64,000 bases of DNA from Rhizoctonia solani (lineage: Eukaryota > Basidiomycota > Agaricomycetes > Cantharellales > Ceratobasidiaceae): assembly GCF_016906535.1 (NCBI RefSeq), contig NC_057376.1, positions 1,054,001 to 1,118,000 on the forward strand, written 5' to 3'. The notes below the pieces were generated by a model. That model had not been told where the DNA came from and made no database searches. It saw nothing but the letters and a program-made list of their open reading frames with translations. Below, piece by piece: positions 49,097 through 61,438 of this stretch; positions within the stretch are counted from its first letter, which is position 1; every line of letters begins with the position of its first letter. Both the position numbers and the translations under genes were made by a program.

Positions 49097-52000
49097 ATGG
49101 TAGGGCGCGTCACGGACCATACAGCTCCTGGTACTAACTCAAATGACAGTCATCACCTGTCCCTCGAAGAGCTACAAAGCGAGGCCGTTCGTCGGATATT
49201 GGCTCGTCTCCGCCTGCTCCATCGTCCGAAGCTGGAGATCTTCCGCCCTCTTCGCCACCCATTCCATTCTCCGACGTTGATGATGAGCTCGGTGGACTGG
49301 GAGACTATCTTAACCTGGACGGGGGCGACGTACCTATTGAAGAGGAAGACCAAGAGGGAGAGGACCTTTATGGAGACAATCTGATGGAGTGAGCAGACCC
49401 AAGCCGCGTTTTGGTTTTGTGATTGATGGTTTTTTCTAGCGATTACGCGGTTGACGAAGCTCTGGACCGATACGACGCTCGGGATATTGATGATGATGAA
49501 GCGGATGAACTGACTGCAGAACAGAGAAGGGCAGCCGAACGCGACATGGCTTTGCGTGACAGACGCGAGGCACGACGGGGTCAAGGCGGTCGAGCAGCTC
49601 GTCGAAGCAATGCTCCTGATTTTCTACGAGATGACGACGAAGAAATGGATGATGACCTTATGGACGGTGGTCTATTGAGTGATCTGACCAAGCGTCGTAC
49701 AAGGCGTCAGTATGATGAGCGCCAGGGAATTGACGATGCTGCTGGTGGAGATATGGTACGTCTATGGCACAAGGAAGGAAAAGAATGTACCTTGACTGTT
49801 CGCTAGGACGAAGTTTTACCAATGCAAGAGCTCTCTCAAATTAAGGCCGGCTCCATTGTGGAATGGCTTGCAGCGGAATCAGTCCGACGTTCAGTTGCAA
49901 AGTTTTTTAAGCTTTTTTTGTTGGAAATGACAGACGAACACGGCGACAGTGTCTATGGACAGCGTATTATTCAAGCCGGTTCAAGTAAGTACAGTCTCCT
50001 AGACGTCTCTTGATCAATCTCATATGATATTCAGTGAACTCGGAGTCGTTGGAGGTCTCATACGTCGATCTACTTCAAAAAATGCCCACTCTAGCTTGGT
50101 TCTTGGTCCTTGCACCAGCAGAAATGCTGGCTATCTTCGACCCTGTCGCCCTCGAGGTCATGACCATTTACTTCCCTGCTTACGAGCGTATCCACTCCGA
50201 GATACACGTTCGCATTACCGAGCTACCTGCTTCCGCAACCCTACGAGATCTTCGTAATGCTCAGCTAAACGCGCTCGTGCGTGTTAGTGGAGTCGTAACC
50301 AGACGAAGTGGGGTCTTCCCGCAACTCAAGTATGTCAAGTTTGATTGCGGCAAGTGTGGAGGTGTCCTCGGACCGTTCTATCAAGACACGACGAAGGAAG
50401 TTAAAGTCAGCTTTTGCCCTAATTGTTCGAGCAAAGGTCCCTTTATCGTCAATTCAGAGCAAGTGAGTAACTCGGCTCTTTATTGACCCTTCTCTAACCG
50501 ATGTTTCCAGACAGTGTATAGGAATTACCAAAAGTTGACCCTACAAGAATCTCCCGGTTCAGTTCCTGCTGGGCGCCTTCCTCGGCACCGTGAAGTAATC
50601 TTGTTGTGGGACCTCATCGACTCTGCCAAACCTGGAGAGGAAATTGTGCGTACGCTTGGTCAGGCCATTCAACTGTACTAACAGGTTTAATGTAGGAGGT
50701 CACGGGTATTTACCGAAATAACTTTGACGCGTCTCTCAACGCGAAGAACGGTTTCCCTGTATTTTCGACGGTCATCGAGGCCAATTATATCAACAAAAAG
50801 GAAGATCTCTTCGCTGCATATCGACTCACCGAGCAAGACGAGCGAGAAATCAGGGAGGCCGCACGACAACCCGACGTAGCACGACGGATTATTAAGTCAA
50901 TTGCTCCCTCTATCTACGGTCATGAGGACATCAAAACCGCTATCGCCTTGTCCCTATTTGGAGGAGTTCCAAAGGATGTTAAGCGCAAGCATCGTATTCG
51001 TGGGGATATCAATGTCCTTATGCTCGGTGACCCTGGTACTGCCAAGTCCCAGTTCCTCAAGTATGTAGAAAAGACAGCCCACCGTTGTGTCTTTACTACT
51101 GGTCAAGGAGCGTCTGCAGTGGGTCTCACAGCTTCGGTTCGCAAAGATCCGGTGACTCGCGAATGGACACTCGAGGGTGGAGCATTGGTGCTTGCAGACA
51201 AGGGGGTCTGCCTGATCGACGAGTTCGACAAGATGAATGATCACGATCGAACATCGATCCACGAAGCAATGGAACAACAGACTATTTCTATTTCGAAGGC
51301 TGGTATCGTTACTACCTTGCAAGCTCGATGTGCTATCGTAGCTGCGGCAAATCCTATTCGTGGGCGTTATAACCCCACGATCCCCTTTCAACAAAACGTC
51401 GAGCTAACAGAACCTATTTTGTCCCGCTTTGACGTTCTCTGTGTTGTCAAAGACAGCGTGGACCCTGTTGTGGACGAAATGCTGGCTCGTTTTGTCATCG
51501 GAAGTCATGTTAGGAGTCACCCGAATGCATCTGGAGATGAACAACAAGTTGCGCTTGCAACAGGGACAACTGTCGACCAAGATGTGAGTCATAGAGGGCA
51601 TGCATACTGCTACTATATTTAATACTCCTTCAGGCTATGCCGCAAGATTTACTCCGCAAATACATCATGTATGCGCGAGAGAAAGTGAAGCCCAAACTCC
51701 ACAATATGGATCAAGAGAAGCTTTCCAAACTGTTCGCAGACCTGCGCAGGGAATCGCTGGCAACTGGTTCTTTCCCTGTGACAGTACGTCTTTTGGAAAG
51801 TATGATCCGCATGGCAGAAGCGAGTGCGAAAATGCATTTGCGTGAATATGTACGCTCCGATGACATTGATAGGGCAATTGCGGTTGCTGTAGGAAGCTTT
51901 ATTAGCGCACAAAAGACAAGCATCAAGAGATCACTGGAGCGTGTAAGTTCTGCGCTTAGTTGTTATATGTGTTTCTTATGTGTTTTTAGGGATTCCGTAA

Positions 52001-52315
52001 ATACCTTACCAACTCGAGGGATCACCAGGAGCTATTGGCATTCCTGTTGGGTCAATTGGTAAAGGATAAAACCAGGATCTCACACCTTCAACATAAAACC
52101 CCACCAACGGAGGTTACTATACAAGTTACAGAACTTGAGGCTAGGGTATGTGGTATCATGAGATGGCGTTCACTTACTAACAAATGACACAGGCTAAAGA
52201 GCATGATATATTTGATCTGGCTCCCTTTTTACGCTCTCGGTTGTTCTCTGCCAATGGCTATAAGCACGCCAATGGAAATATCACCAAGACATTTACTCTG
52301 TCAGGCAACGTTTAG
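49097..52315 (+). CDS. MCM2: Replicative helicase subunit MCM2
   Basis: Subunit of the MCM2-7 hexameric helicase loaded at origins by ORC. The initiator ATG (49097-49099) is immediately followed by a 50-bp intron (49100-49149). Exon 2 then reads [20 protein letters not shown], the usual Ser/Pro-rich, kinase-targeted N-terminus, and the acidic block [20 protein letters not shown]. The zinc motif is [13 protein letters not shown]...[10 protein letters not shown] (near 50345-50440). The AAA+ core is uninterrupted from about 50700 to 51580: [20 protein letters not shown], Walker [16 protein letters not shown], Walker [21 protein letters not shown], sensor [15 protein letters not shown] and arginine finger PILSRFDVL. 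The C-terminus reads [20 protein letters not shown] to [10 protein letters not shown]. All splices are in frame; length matches the family. Confidence 0.96.
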
Positions 52316-53090
52316 TTTAACCACGGCTATTATTTTGGGTTGTTTCTTGTTTGTAGTTTCTATGTCAATATGATTGAATTAGGTGGCCTAAATTGAATTG
52401 CAAGGATAGTATGAATTCGGAGCAAATATGAGCGACAGTAATATAATAGTCCATTGCTCAGGTATGGACCTGATGGCTGTACCTTTCTGCACAATCTAAT
52501 GTGATATCAGGTACTTGAAGCGGGCTGTTAGGGTTCTGAAATATGGACAGGCCTAGCTGATGAATCTGGGAACATATACATCCGTGCGAGTGTATGCAGG
52601 TAGGTTATTTGGGTATTGGATAGCGGGTTGATTATCGTACCAAATGAGGCACCTTCTAGTGTCTTTAATATGGTCGCGCATGCAACGCTATTTGCTAGAG
52701 GAGTCTAGGCGAAACCTAATCTGTTTTTTGCCAACCGACCACAATTACAGAGGCCACCTCCAACATCCCTATAATGTATCCAGTAGATAGGATTGCTTGA
52801 TAGCCATGAACATTAGTAACAAAAGCCCGATTGCATTAGTTCTGTGATGTAAGCAGTGAAGGGACCAAAATGGGGGATAGGATAACAGTTCCTGAAACTG
52901 ATGAATGAACTCTACCTGAGGCTTGATCACCTCGATGCTTAGGGAAAGCTACCACAGGCGATCACAACAAAACTTGAATCACGATGTAATTCACTCCGGT
53001 GACTCGGACCCTCTCATTTGAGCTTGGCTTTTGTGCTCGGAGAGACTTGCTAACATAGGTCGGGCACAAAAACATATTTATCAAAAGGAA
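52316..53090. other. Intergenic region
   Basis: MCM2 3' flank and spacer before tRNA-Cys. No gene recognised. Confidence 0.5.
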
Positions 53091-53202
53091 AGGGGCAGGT
53101 GTGGATCGAACACACGGCCTATCGATAACTGCTTAGGTAAACATCAAGTGATGCTACGAAAGGATACTGCAATCGATTGCTCAACCACTGAGCTTCTACC
53201 CC
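53091..53202 (-). tRNA. tRNA-Cys (GCA) with intron of about 40 nt
   Basis: The minus strand reads GGGGTAGAAGCTCAGTGGTT..., acceptor stem GGGGTAG paired with CTGCCCC, T arm GTGTG-TTCGATC-CACAC, and anticodon stem ATCGA/TCGAT with anticodon GCA. An insert of about 40 nt sits after position 37, the normal place for eukaryotic tRNA introns. The discriminator base is T (U73), the identity base for tRNA-Cys. Confidence 0.92.
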
Positions 53203-53661
53203 TTGATTAAAAATCGCAATGCTACTACATGATCTCCAATGCTTTCTATTTACCGGGTAGTCGCCTTTGTTAGATACTCCGATCATATTTGTAAAATCTT
53301 CGGCAAGAAACCGAAAATAATACATCATGTGCATGTGCCGTGCCGGCCGTAGTCAGGCCAGCATGTGCTTGGTTGACAAGGATAAATGCATAGATATAAA
53401 CCCAGGCGAGCCCCCCAACGCATTTTACTTCTCTCTTTCCCTCGTTTGAGTGGTTTTTAGTAAGTTATTCTTTCTTAAATAACTTCCATTCGACTGACAA
53501 TTGGTAGCGCTCTTTGCGGCTTACCGCTTTTCATTCTTTCAACCGGCTTGCTGTGCAGTCGCGTCCACATTCTCTTTCTCTGATTCATTCGCAACTGGAT
53601 TGCTAGCCTTCTGTCTCCCAACCAATCGTTCGAGTGCTGGTACAACCTGAAATCTTTGCTT
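53203..53661. other. Intergenic / 5' flank of Ser/Thr-rich gene
   Basis: Promoter and pyrimidine-rich leader (near 53420-53640) of the downstream secreted protein. Nothing else recognised. Confidence 0.5.
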
Positions 53662-56060
53662 ATGCATTTCTACGCCCTTCTTGCTTTCTTTTCGGCCAGT
53701 GCTTTAGCATCGGCCAATCGCCCTTCTAGTACCCAGGTAGGATTTACCAACATCCCTAGAACCACTGTCTTATTCCTTTTTACTAGTCACCCGGTGTGAA
53801 TATTACATCTATCACCCCAACGACAGTCGCTTCTGCAAGCGTCGCCACCGTCACCAAGCTCGTCAATCTCACCTCCACGGTCACTGTCCCTGGGACACCC
53901 TCGACGTCAACAATTGCAGAGGATGTTAAGGCGGCTTCGAATGTGACTTCTTCGATAGTACCTACGGGAGGCATTTCTACGAGTGCGCTTTCGTCTGTTT
54001 GCGAGACAGCTACGCCCTCGGTCATTACCTCTGTGGTCACGCAGGTTAGCACGAAGACTGTTGACCATTTTATTACTGTTACTGTTGGAGAAACTGGTTC
54101 CGCGCCAAGCCCCTCTGGAAACGTTCCGGGCTCTAAAGGACAGGTTGGAAATATCGGTCGACCTTCACAGAATACCTCCAAAGCCGTCCAGATACCAGCT
54201 ACCACTACGAAAGCAGTAAGCCCTTGTGTTTTAGCAACCCGAGACGCATACATTGAGTCTATCTAGCCTACCCCAGTAATTACTACAATGTCTACGGTCA
54301 AGCCCGTGACCACTGTCGTTGTTGAACAAACAACGACGGTTTTTGTTACTTCGTTCGTTACGACTACGGTCCAAATTCAAGCTGGAGAAACTTTTACCCG
54401 GTCAGCCATGGTGACAAGCACTGTCACTAGCACTGGAATGGCTACGCATACACGCACCAGGGCATCGACAGTTTTAGTCACGTTAACTAAAACCAAAGTA
54501 GGTACCAGTCTACCCGAAGTCAGCCTATCGTTCTCTAATGCGCATTTACTCTAGACTGCTGATCCTACTAGGACCGCAACGAAGGACGTAAATACTAAAG
54601 GATCACAAACTCAGGCCACTTCCCAACTGTCCCTCAGTTCGAGTGACCCATTGTCCTCAACACCCTGCCCTACCGATCCTGTCACCCTGACCGTAACTCG
54701 TTCTAGTGAAACTGCGACTACTAAATTCGGTGTCAAAGACGACACTACAGCTTCTCGCTCTAGTCCCGTCCGGTTTACAACAAAGACCCGAGGCGCAAGT
54801 TCATTATCGGCCACTACATCTACCGTCCTCTCCACTTCGACAGATACTGGATCAATTACTACCCGGTCATCCCGGTTCACATCCAGGCCATCCCAGTCAC
54901 GGTCTACGTCTGTGGTTAGGTCTACCACAGATACTAACATTGGCACATCAGCTTCGGAGACACAAAGCACCTCTAGTGTTACTGCTCCTTCAACTAGGAG
55001 AGGACGTACCAGTAGGACAAGCTCATCTACAGTAGCAACATCGACGACTTCAACCAATGTAGTAACCGAATCATCTGTAGCTTCGGAAACTTCAGCCCAA
55101 ATTACGACTACTTCAGCACGCGCGACGCGATCAGCATCTTCCACAGTGTCCCGCTTCAGCACTTCGGTGCTTTCTACAAGTGCTGTCCGTGCGAACACTA
55201 GGTCCAACACTAGAACCAGAACCTCGAGTGCCGCTAATGCATCGGCAACTGGTTCAGCAGACCCTCAGACATCCTTGGATCTCGACCCTCGAGCTGTCAT
55301 GTCCGCTTTGGCCAACGACGGACAAGACAAGCCAGATCCGGGTCAAGTAGCCTCGCTCACTTCGCGCAACAACTTGTAAGTCCCCATCAGCTACAGATAA
55401 ACCATATACTTAATTTCTGCAGCATCAACTTTTGCATCACGCAGAATGTCCCCTTGACTGACGGGCAACAAATTAAAGGCGGTTCCTGCAATGGTGTTCC
55501 TATGGGTCGTATCTTAGCCGTGGACAAGATGCCTTCCTCCAAGTTTGTGTTCCCAAAGAACGGCCAGACGATCAAGGCCAACACGGCGTTTACCATTCGA
55601 ATGGCGATCAAGAACCTGAGCACAGGAAACTTTGTGAACCCAACGACAAATTATTACTCTGCCCCAGCGCAGACGACTGCCGACGGAACCCTGATCGGGC
55701 ACTCGCATGTGGTGATCGAAAAGCTGACGTCCAAGACGCAGTCGACACCTACGGATCCACGGTAAGTATAATAGCTTAGTCTGGTAACATTCACTAAAAT
55801 AACCCTTATTCTAGGAAATTTGCATTCTTCAAGGGGCTCAACCAGGCTGCTGTAGGAGGAATTTTGACAGCCGATGTCACAGCTGGACTGCCTGCCGGGG
55901 AGTACCGGATTGCGAGCATCAACTCCGCGGCAAACCATCAGCCTGCTCTGTCGGCGGTTGCCCAGCGTGGCAGTAATGACGACATTTCATACGTGAGTCT
56001 TGGTATCCATACTTAAATAACCGATATTAACTCGTACTCGCACAGTTTACGGTTGAGTGA
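53662..56060 (+). CDS. Secreted Ser/Thr-rich protein with conserved C-terminal domain
   Basis: The signal peptide MHFYALLAFFSASALASANR is followed by about 500 residues dominated by Ser, Thr and Val (TTTVTVTS-like text), split by several introns (for example the one before 53788, and ones near 54213-54270 and 54497-54560). This segment should be heavily O-mannosylated. The C-terminal domain from about 55425 is well conserved in basidiomycetes: INFCITQNVPLTDGQQIKGG, SCNGVPMGRILAVDKMPSSK, FVFPKNGQTIKANTAFTIRM, GTLIGHSHVVIEKLTSKT, KFAFFKGLNQAAVGG and AGEYRIASINSAANHQPALS. It ends FTVE at 56060. Homologues are often annotated by mistake as ribosomal protein s17; it is a cell-surface or secreted protein of unknown activity. 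Confidence 0.85.
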
Positions 56061-56613
56061 TTTATCTTGATCAGAAACTTGATTTCTTGTAGTCATGCGC
56101 AGAGCGTGTTGTTTGTAATCAAATGAGTGTATTCAATTATGCAACGTTGCTCGTTTAAATTTGGCCGATTTCAATCTAGCACACTTGATAGCAAAAGAAT
56201 AGGATATCGTCGTGGTGACTGGACATGGAGACCGAGCTAGGAGAATGAGACTCGGTTACAAACAGAATCGCTGGACCCTATATCGCGATCATGTGACATG
56301 CTAGGGTCATTTCTCCACTCATGGATCCGACAAAGACCACCCAGAGAATTGGTTCATAACTCAAGTCAATTGTTACCTGTGTCTATGTTCGGGAACAGGG
56401 TAAGCCCATTGATTAATAATCAAGCTAACATATGCGTTGAAAATCACTCAATTCATACCAATAGCTGGCTTAACGGTGCCGAGCGAATTGTCAAGTAAAA
56501 AAACAAGGGAAGCTAACGAACGAAGAGCGGAGAATACATGGAACCAGAAGACCTCAAAATAAAATTAAAAAAAGAGAGCGATATAAAAGAGCGATAACCA
56601 AATTGTCTACCAC
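56061..56613. other. Convergent intergenic region
   Basis: 3' flanks of the Ser/Thr-rich gene and the unknown gene to its right. Nothing recognised. Confidence 0.5.
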
Positions 56614-58803
56614 CTAACTCAAAGCCATTCGAATGTCCTTCCGCTCCCTGAACACAATCGCAAGCTCTCCCAGAGTCGTCGGCAATGGAATGGACAAACT
56701 TGCTACCGGAACACTCCCTTCATTATCCTGATAATCTATGTCTCCCTCGAGCGTCATCTCAACAGACACATAGTATCCCAACCCGAACCCGACTTCTTCA
56801 TCCCCAACGCCTCGCCCTCCGCCAGGCGTGGTCAGCTCGGCCATTCGCTCTTCTACAGACACTCGGAGTGCACCCCCACCTCCCCTACGTGCAATTGAGA
56901 CACCTGCATTACGCGCGCAGTATGTGACCATCTGGGCCCAAGTGGCCGCCGCGAACGACGCTCGAGCACTGGCATTTAATAAGATGAGCGCAGGGAGCTG
57001 CCGTAAAGCACCACGCTGTGGTGGACAAGTGATTCGTACACGGACCAAGGGGAGCGCAAGTTGCGAACTATTGGCACTACCGTTGGACCCCGCGGATCGG
57101 AGTGCGTGGGCAGATGGGACGTTAAAGACATGGGGATGGCTGGAACGGGGTAGGGGTGATGGCCTCGAGAGCGAAGCTGGTGAGTTCTGACTAGATGAGT
57201 CTTGTTTTAGCGACCGAGACGAGGTTCGCGCACGAGGCGCATTGATTGAAGGAACGGGGGCATGTGGCGCGAATGTACTGGGTGGTGGTGGGCGTGGCGG
57301 GAGATCTCGTCGGGATGATTGCGATCTTGTTGCAGGTGATTCAGGTGCTGAAGAAGTATTCAGTGGGGATGCAGAGCGCGACGAGATGCTGGGGTCGACC
57401 AAACTGAGAACGTCATTTGAATGAGTACGCCGCATGGCGGCATAATCTGAACGGGGGAGGTTGTATCGGCCGGTAGTGTATTGTTCCAGGATGTCGAGAT
57501 GGCTATTGATAGGCCCTGCATCTGGCCTTCCTCGGGGCAAGTTCTTGGGTGGGTATGTAGGGAGAGTCGTGCTTCGCGCGGGTTCTGGGTGTCGGATCTG
57601 GGTGTCGTCATATGAATTCTGCGCCTTGGTTTGCATCTTTGGTTTGTTTCCTTTTGGTGTCGGAGGCTCAAGACCAAGGGCTTGCAGATAGGCTGCTGCA
57701 TCATCACTATCACCATCCTCTGGATTTTCTGTTGGGCGGGACGATACGGCAGGCTGAACTGGGCTTGGGTAGTTCCTAGGATAAACATCGAGATCGTCCA
57801 CAAATGCACGAGCGTAATGGCTAGGGATTGGAGGGACTGGCGGAACAGATGAAGTTGTGGCTGTTCTTCCTGGAAGAGTCTCCGTACGTGTGCGGGCCCG
57901 AGCTACAGAGGGCGCATGGCGAGCAGTGGTTTCCCAACCTGATTCTGGATCATCTCTGGCGTAGAGTGTATCTTCCCATTCGATCTGCTGGTATATAGGT
58001 TGTCCCTCGGCCTCGTAATGCGAAGATGATGGTGGGTTTTGCATGCGCATCCGAAGCGCTTCAAGTTGGGGTACAGCACCCCTGCCGTATCGTGCAACGA
58101 GCTCGGATTCTAGTTGAGCAATCGAGGCCCACATCTCGTTGGGTTGGGCGGCAGGTAGATCATTATGAGAGTGTGCTGCACGAAGGGGGCGAGGATGGCT
58201 AGGAATCGGAGACGAGGGTGGGGTAAGCATACCCGGATGTTGCGACGGTGGCGCAAGCATATTTCGCGGTTGTTCGGCCAAAACATAAGACTAACGAAAA
58301 GTGAGCGGCAATGAACATATAGATAAGAGTGTGCTCACCGAGTCATCCTCGTGACTAGAGGATGTCGGTCCTTCAATAGACCCATTCGAGTTCTGAATCG
58401 GCGAGGATATTTGGATGCGGCCCTTTCGGTCGAGTGCATCCAAACCCGAGTTTTTGCCTTTTTTGGACTTTTTGAACTTGGAGACCCAGGCCGGCATGCT
58501 GCTCGACTTTGAGCCAGCACCGCTCGAAGCGCGACTTTTGACGGAAGGAGGCCGAGCTGCGTGTGGTTGGGACGAATCGAACGAATGGGTTGGACTAGCA
58601 CCCTCTTCATTTGGTTCCAGACCGGCTTGTCGCGTGGCTTTGTCCTCCTTCTCGTATTTGGTGACTTTGATCATCCCGCGCCCTACCCGCACGTACGTGA
58701 CTACCGGCTGGCCCTTGTCGCTGGTACTCACACTTGTGTGGTCTGCATCGGACAGGGTATCGTGTTTGGCCATGACAGCGCCGTAGAATTCTAAGTGCGC
58801 CAC
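56614..58803 (-). CDS. Large, partly disordered protein of unknown function
   Basis: Two exons joined by one 48-bp intron (GTGAGC...TTAG, about 58291-58338). Exon 1 starts at 58803, or more likely at the internal ATG at 58773 (MAKHDTLSDADHTSVSTSDK), and contains VTYVRVGRGMIKVTKYEKED and a basic patch (KFKKSKKGKN). Exon 2 is one 1.68-kb open frame. It has a short helical element (MWASIAQLESELVARYGRGA), a long Pro/Ser/Arg-rich disordered middle (PRPPPPSTFAPHAPVPS), and a compact C-terminal region: LVRVRITCPPQRGALRQLPA, LILLNASARASFAAATWAQM, LGYYVSVEMTLEGDIDY and LGELAIVFRERKDIRMALS. I do not recognise a family. The two ends look structured and the middle does not; a scaffold or trafficking role is possible but unsupported. 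Confidence 0.75.
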
Positions 58804-59618
58804 GAAAGCTTAAGACTCTTACAGTCCCAAGAGGGGTCGAAACGGCTACATCAGACTCGTTGGGATACGCAGCTATATGCCCATTTCTTATCGCTCGTAT
58901 ATCATCGTAACTATTTCGTACCCTTCAACATTCTTCCGGATAGAGTCAAGTGCCATCGAGCTCGGCGTACCCCACGTGCAATCACTGTCCAGGAACGGAG
59001 ATCCATCAATCTTCTTTTCCTCCATACTTTCACTTTTGCTCAAATAGGCCCGCTTTTCTCCCTAGTAACAACCTCGGTGTTCGGCTCTTCGGCGAGCGTT
59101 TGGATTCTCAATCACATACTCGGGGCGGTGACCTTGTTTTCTGCTATTGCAAGTTAACCAGGGCGAAAAAAAATGGGGCTTGAATTCGTCTTGGGGCACC
59201 TCGGTCCAAGTCATGTGAAATCCGGTGCTCTTTAGTAAAGTTAAAACAATTCAACAATAAATGCCAAGGACTACTCGGTGTCACTTAGAATCTACTCCAT
59301 CCAATAACATATCCATATTGACCGTCTTCGGATAACAACTAAACTGAGTCTGCTCAATTGTGCTTCATTCGAGCTGACAGGCTGACGCCAAAATATTGAT
59401 CCATGCAAAAAATCCGCTCGCAACGCTGGCGCTCAAACCCTTCCAGCCCAACCAGGCCGATCAACCAGAAGGATACCCCCACATTTCGTCATGCATATTA
59501 CTAGTCTTCGTAACGAACTTGATATGATCTGCAACGATTCGGAATTTCTTTCATTTCTTATTCCACTCGATGTAAATAATCGGTAGAATACAATGGTTAA
59601 TATCAAGGCCAACAGTTT
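58804..59618. other. Intergenic region
   Basis: 5' flank of the unknown gene (a CACGTG at 58973-58978) and 3' flank of the AA9 gene. Nothing else recognised. Confidence 0.5.
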
Positions 59619-61046
59619 CTAACCGCTCCAAACAGCTCCACCTGGCACAGTGTAAGATGCCGTCGCGTTGGAGGTAGAGTACCACCACAGTTGGGTCAAG
59701 ATACCACTATTATATTCATAATCAGAATCCAATAGGCCTTTGAAAAGATAGATCACTTACGACTCGGTGGCCTTGTATGCACCCTGGGGAAACATTTCCA
59801 GGTAAGCAACCATGTCAGAGGCAAGAACTATCTCAGAAACTCACTGGGAGAGCAACCCGTAGGAAGAGCCTTTGTTCCAGAGCCGGTGAGCTTAATCTGT
59901 ACGCAATGCGGGTACTACACCGTGAATAGCAACAGGTCAGATATCGGTCTTCGCGGTTATCAGGGATGGGTGGGAAGCAATGGCAGTGCGCCTGGATGAG
60001 AAAAAGAAGCTTACAAACTGGGCTCCTCCGTGTTGCTGCAACATGGAGACCAAGAATCTCGTGTCGCAGGATGTACTCGCCAGGGGCAATAGTGGCCGGG
60101 ATCTTGACATCCCACTTGGCGCCTTGAGCAGCCAGGCGATCCTATACCAAACATCTCAGCATTCGCGCTTGATTACTACTTGGGTTATGCTTACAGAGCC
60201 CCAAGGAGGAGTCTAATAAATCCGTGTCAGTAACGCTCATATATGCGAAGCTAGTGGTACTCACGGCAGTCTTGTCCCATCCCCAGTGGTCAATCTTGAC
60301 CCAAACATTACCTATATCAATCCCGGCTCATTAGAATCCACATATCCCTATCAAATCTGATATTGATGTTCCTCACCGCTATCGCCTTTAAAGTTTGCGC
60401 AACCGTTAGTGCACTTGGCAATATCTATGTAAAACCAATCGTTGAGCGCTTTTTCGGGCAGGGACATGCAAAACATTCTCATTAACAAAGTAGAAACTTA
60501 CAAGTCATCACCGGGCCGGAGTGAGAGCTTCCCCATTGGTCCCATTGGAAGGTGACGGTCGAGCCGGCAGCTACATTGGCATATGCGGTGGTAGGCACGT
60601 TACCACCCTAATAGATTCAGATCAATACGTGTGTTGCTTGGCGATTTGATCTAGTGCAAACGAACCTTGTTGCAGGTGATGTTCTATGGGACATGATGAG
60701 GTTCTGGTCATAATTCGGGCTTACAAAAACTTACAACATGGGAGACATCAGTGACCGGGCCGTTATCTGAGATCCTTCGTTCAACTATTCGTAGATGTAA
60801 GCGTGGGCTATTATTAGACTGACATGTAGGAACCTACCGCGAACGGGGGCGGGTGTGATATAACTATCACATCCAATATTAAGTATAATTGGGTCAGGCA
60901 TATCGCATATGGCCAACTCACGGGTCAGAGAAGGGTGCCCAGCCAGGGTAAGTCACTCCTCCACTGATGAAGGAGGCGAGATACCCGTGTGCGTTAACGC
61001 TGCCGATGGCAGCGGCGAGGAAAGAGAGTGCAATGCTGGTACGCAT
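59619..61046 (-). CDS. AA9 lytic polysaccharide monooxygenase (frame slip near 60035)
   Basis: Secreted copper monooxygenase that oxidatively cleaves cellulose or related glucans. Signal peptide MRTSIALSFLAAAIGSVNA, cleaved before the N-terminal copper histidine in HGYLASFISGGVTYPGW. Following exons: RISDNGPVTDVSHV, VAAGSTVTFQWDQWGSSHSG with the second copper histidine in SSHSGPVMT, KCTNGCANFKGDSG, NVWVKIDHWGWDKTA and KWDVKIPATIAPGEYILRHE. Then come the axial-tyrosine segment GGAQF-YPHCVQIKLTGSGTK across an intron, PTGCSPSE and the C-terminus ILTQLWWYSTSNATASYTVP to the stop at 59619. Between EILGLHVAAT and GGAQF (about 60030-60042) the frame changes by one base without an intron, inside the catalytic core. 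Either an assembly indel or an inactivated copy. Family assignment is firm. Confidence 0.88.
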
Positions 61047-61438
61047 GATTTAAAGAAAGGAAGTTTACTGGTTAATGAAGAACTCCGGCAAAGCAGGGGT
61101 GAGCTTTATACTTCAGTGCCAAAGGTGCAGCTGAGCCAATTGAGCGTTGATGCCGACTACGCTGAAATTGGTTCGGTAGGATTCATAGGATTCTTGCCAA
61201 ACGTCGCCATAGGGGTTATCTACGTAGGTGATCACGCGATGAGTAACCGACGTTGACCCGACACGCCAAGCTAACATTTGGGATAAACTGGGATATATTT
61301 CGGGATCACTAAAAGAACAGTATGAATTTCCATAATTGGGCAATACGGATTGGATCGAGACGGTCGTCCAGACCTACGACACAAATCATAAGAAATACGG
61401 GGGATATAGCACAACAGTATCGAAGAAACCAAGTGAAA
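61047..61438. other. AA9 promoter and RTF1 3' flank
   Basis: Intergenic; no gene or repeat recognised. Confidence 0.5.

Noticed and set aside
54611..55210. 199-codon antisense frame rich in Val, Asp and Glu
   Set aside because: Mirror of the Ser/Thr-rich coding sequence; the composition is the expected antisense of Ser/Thr codons.
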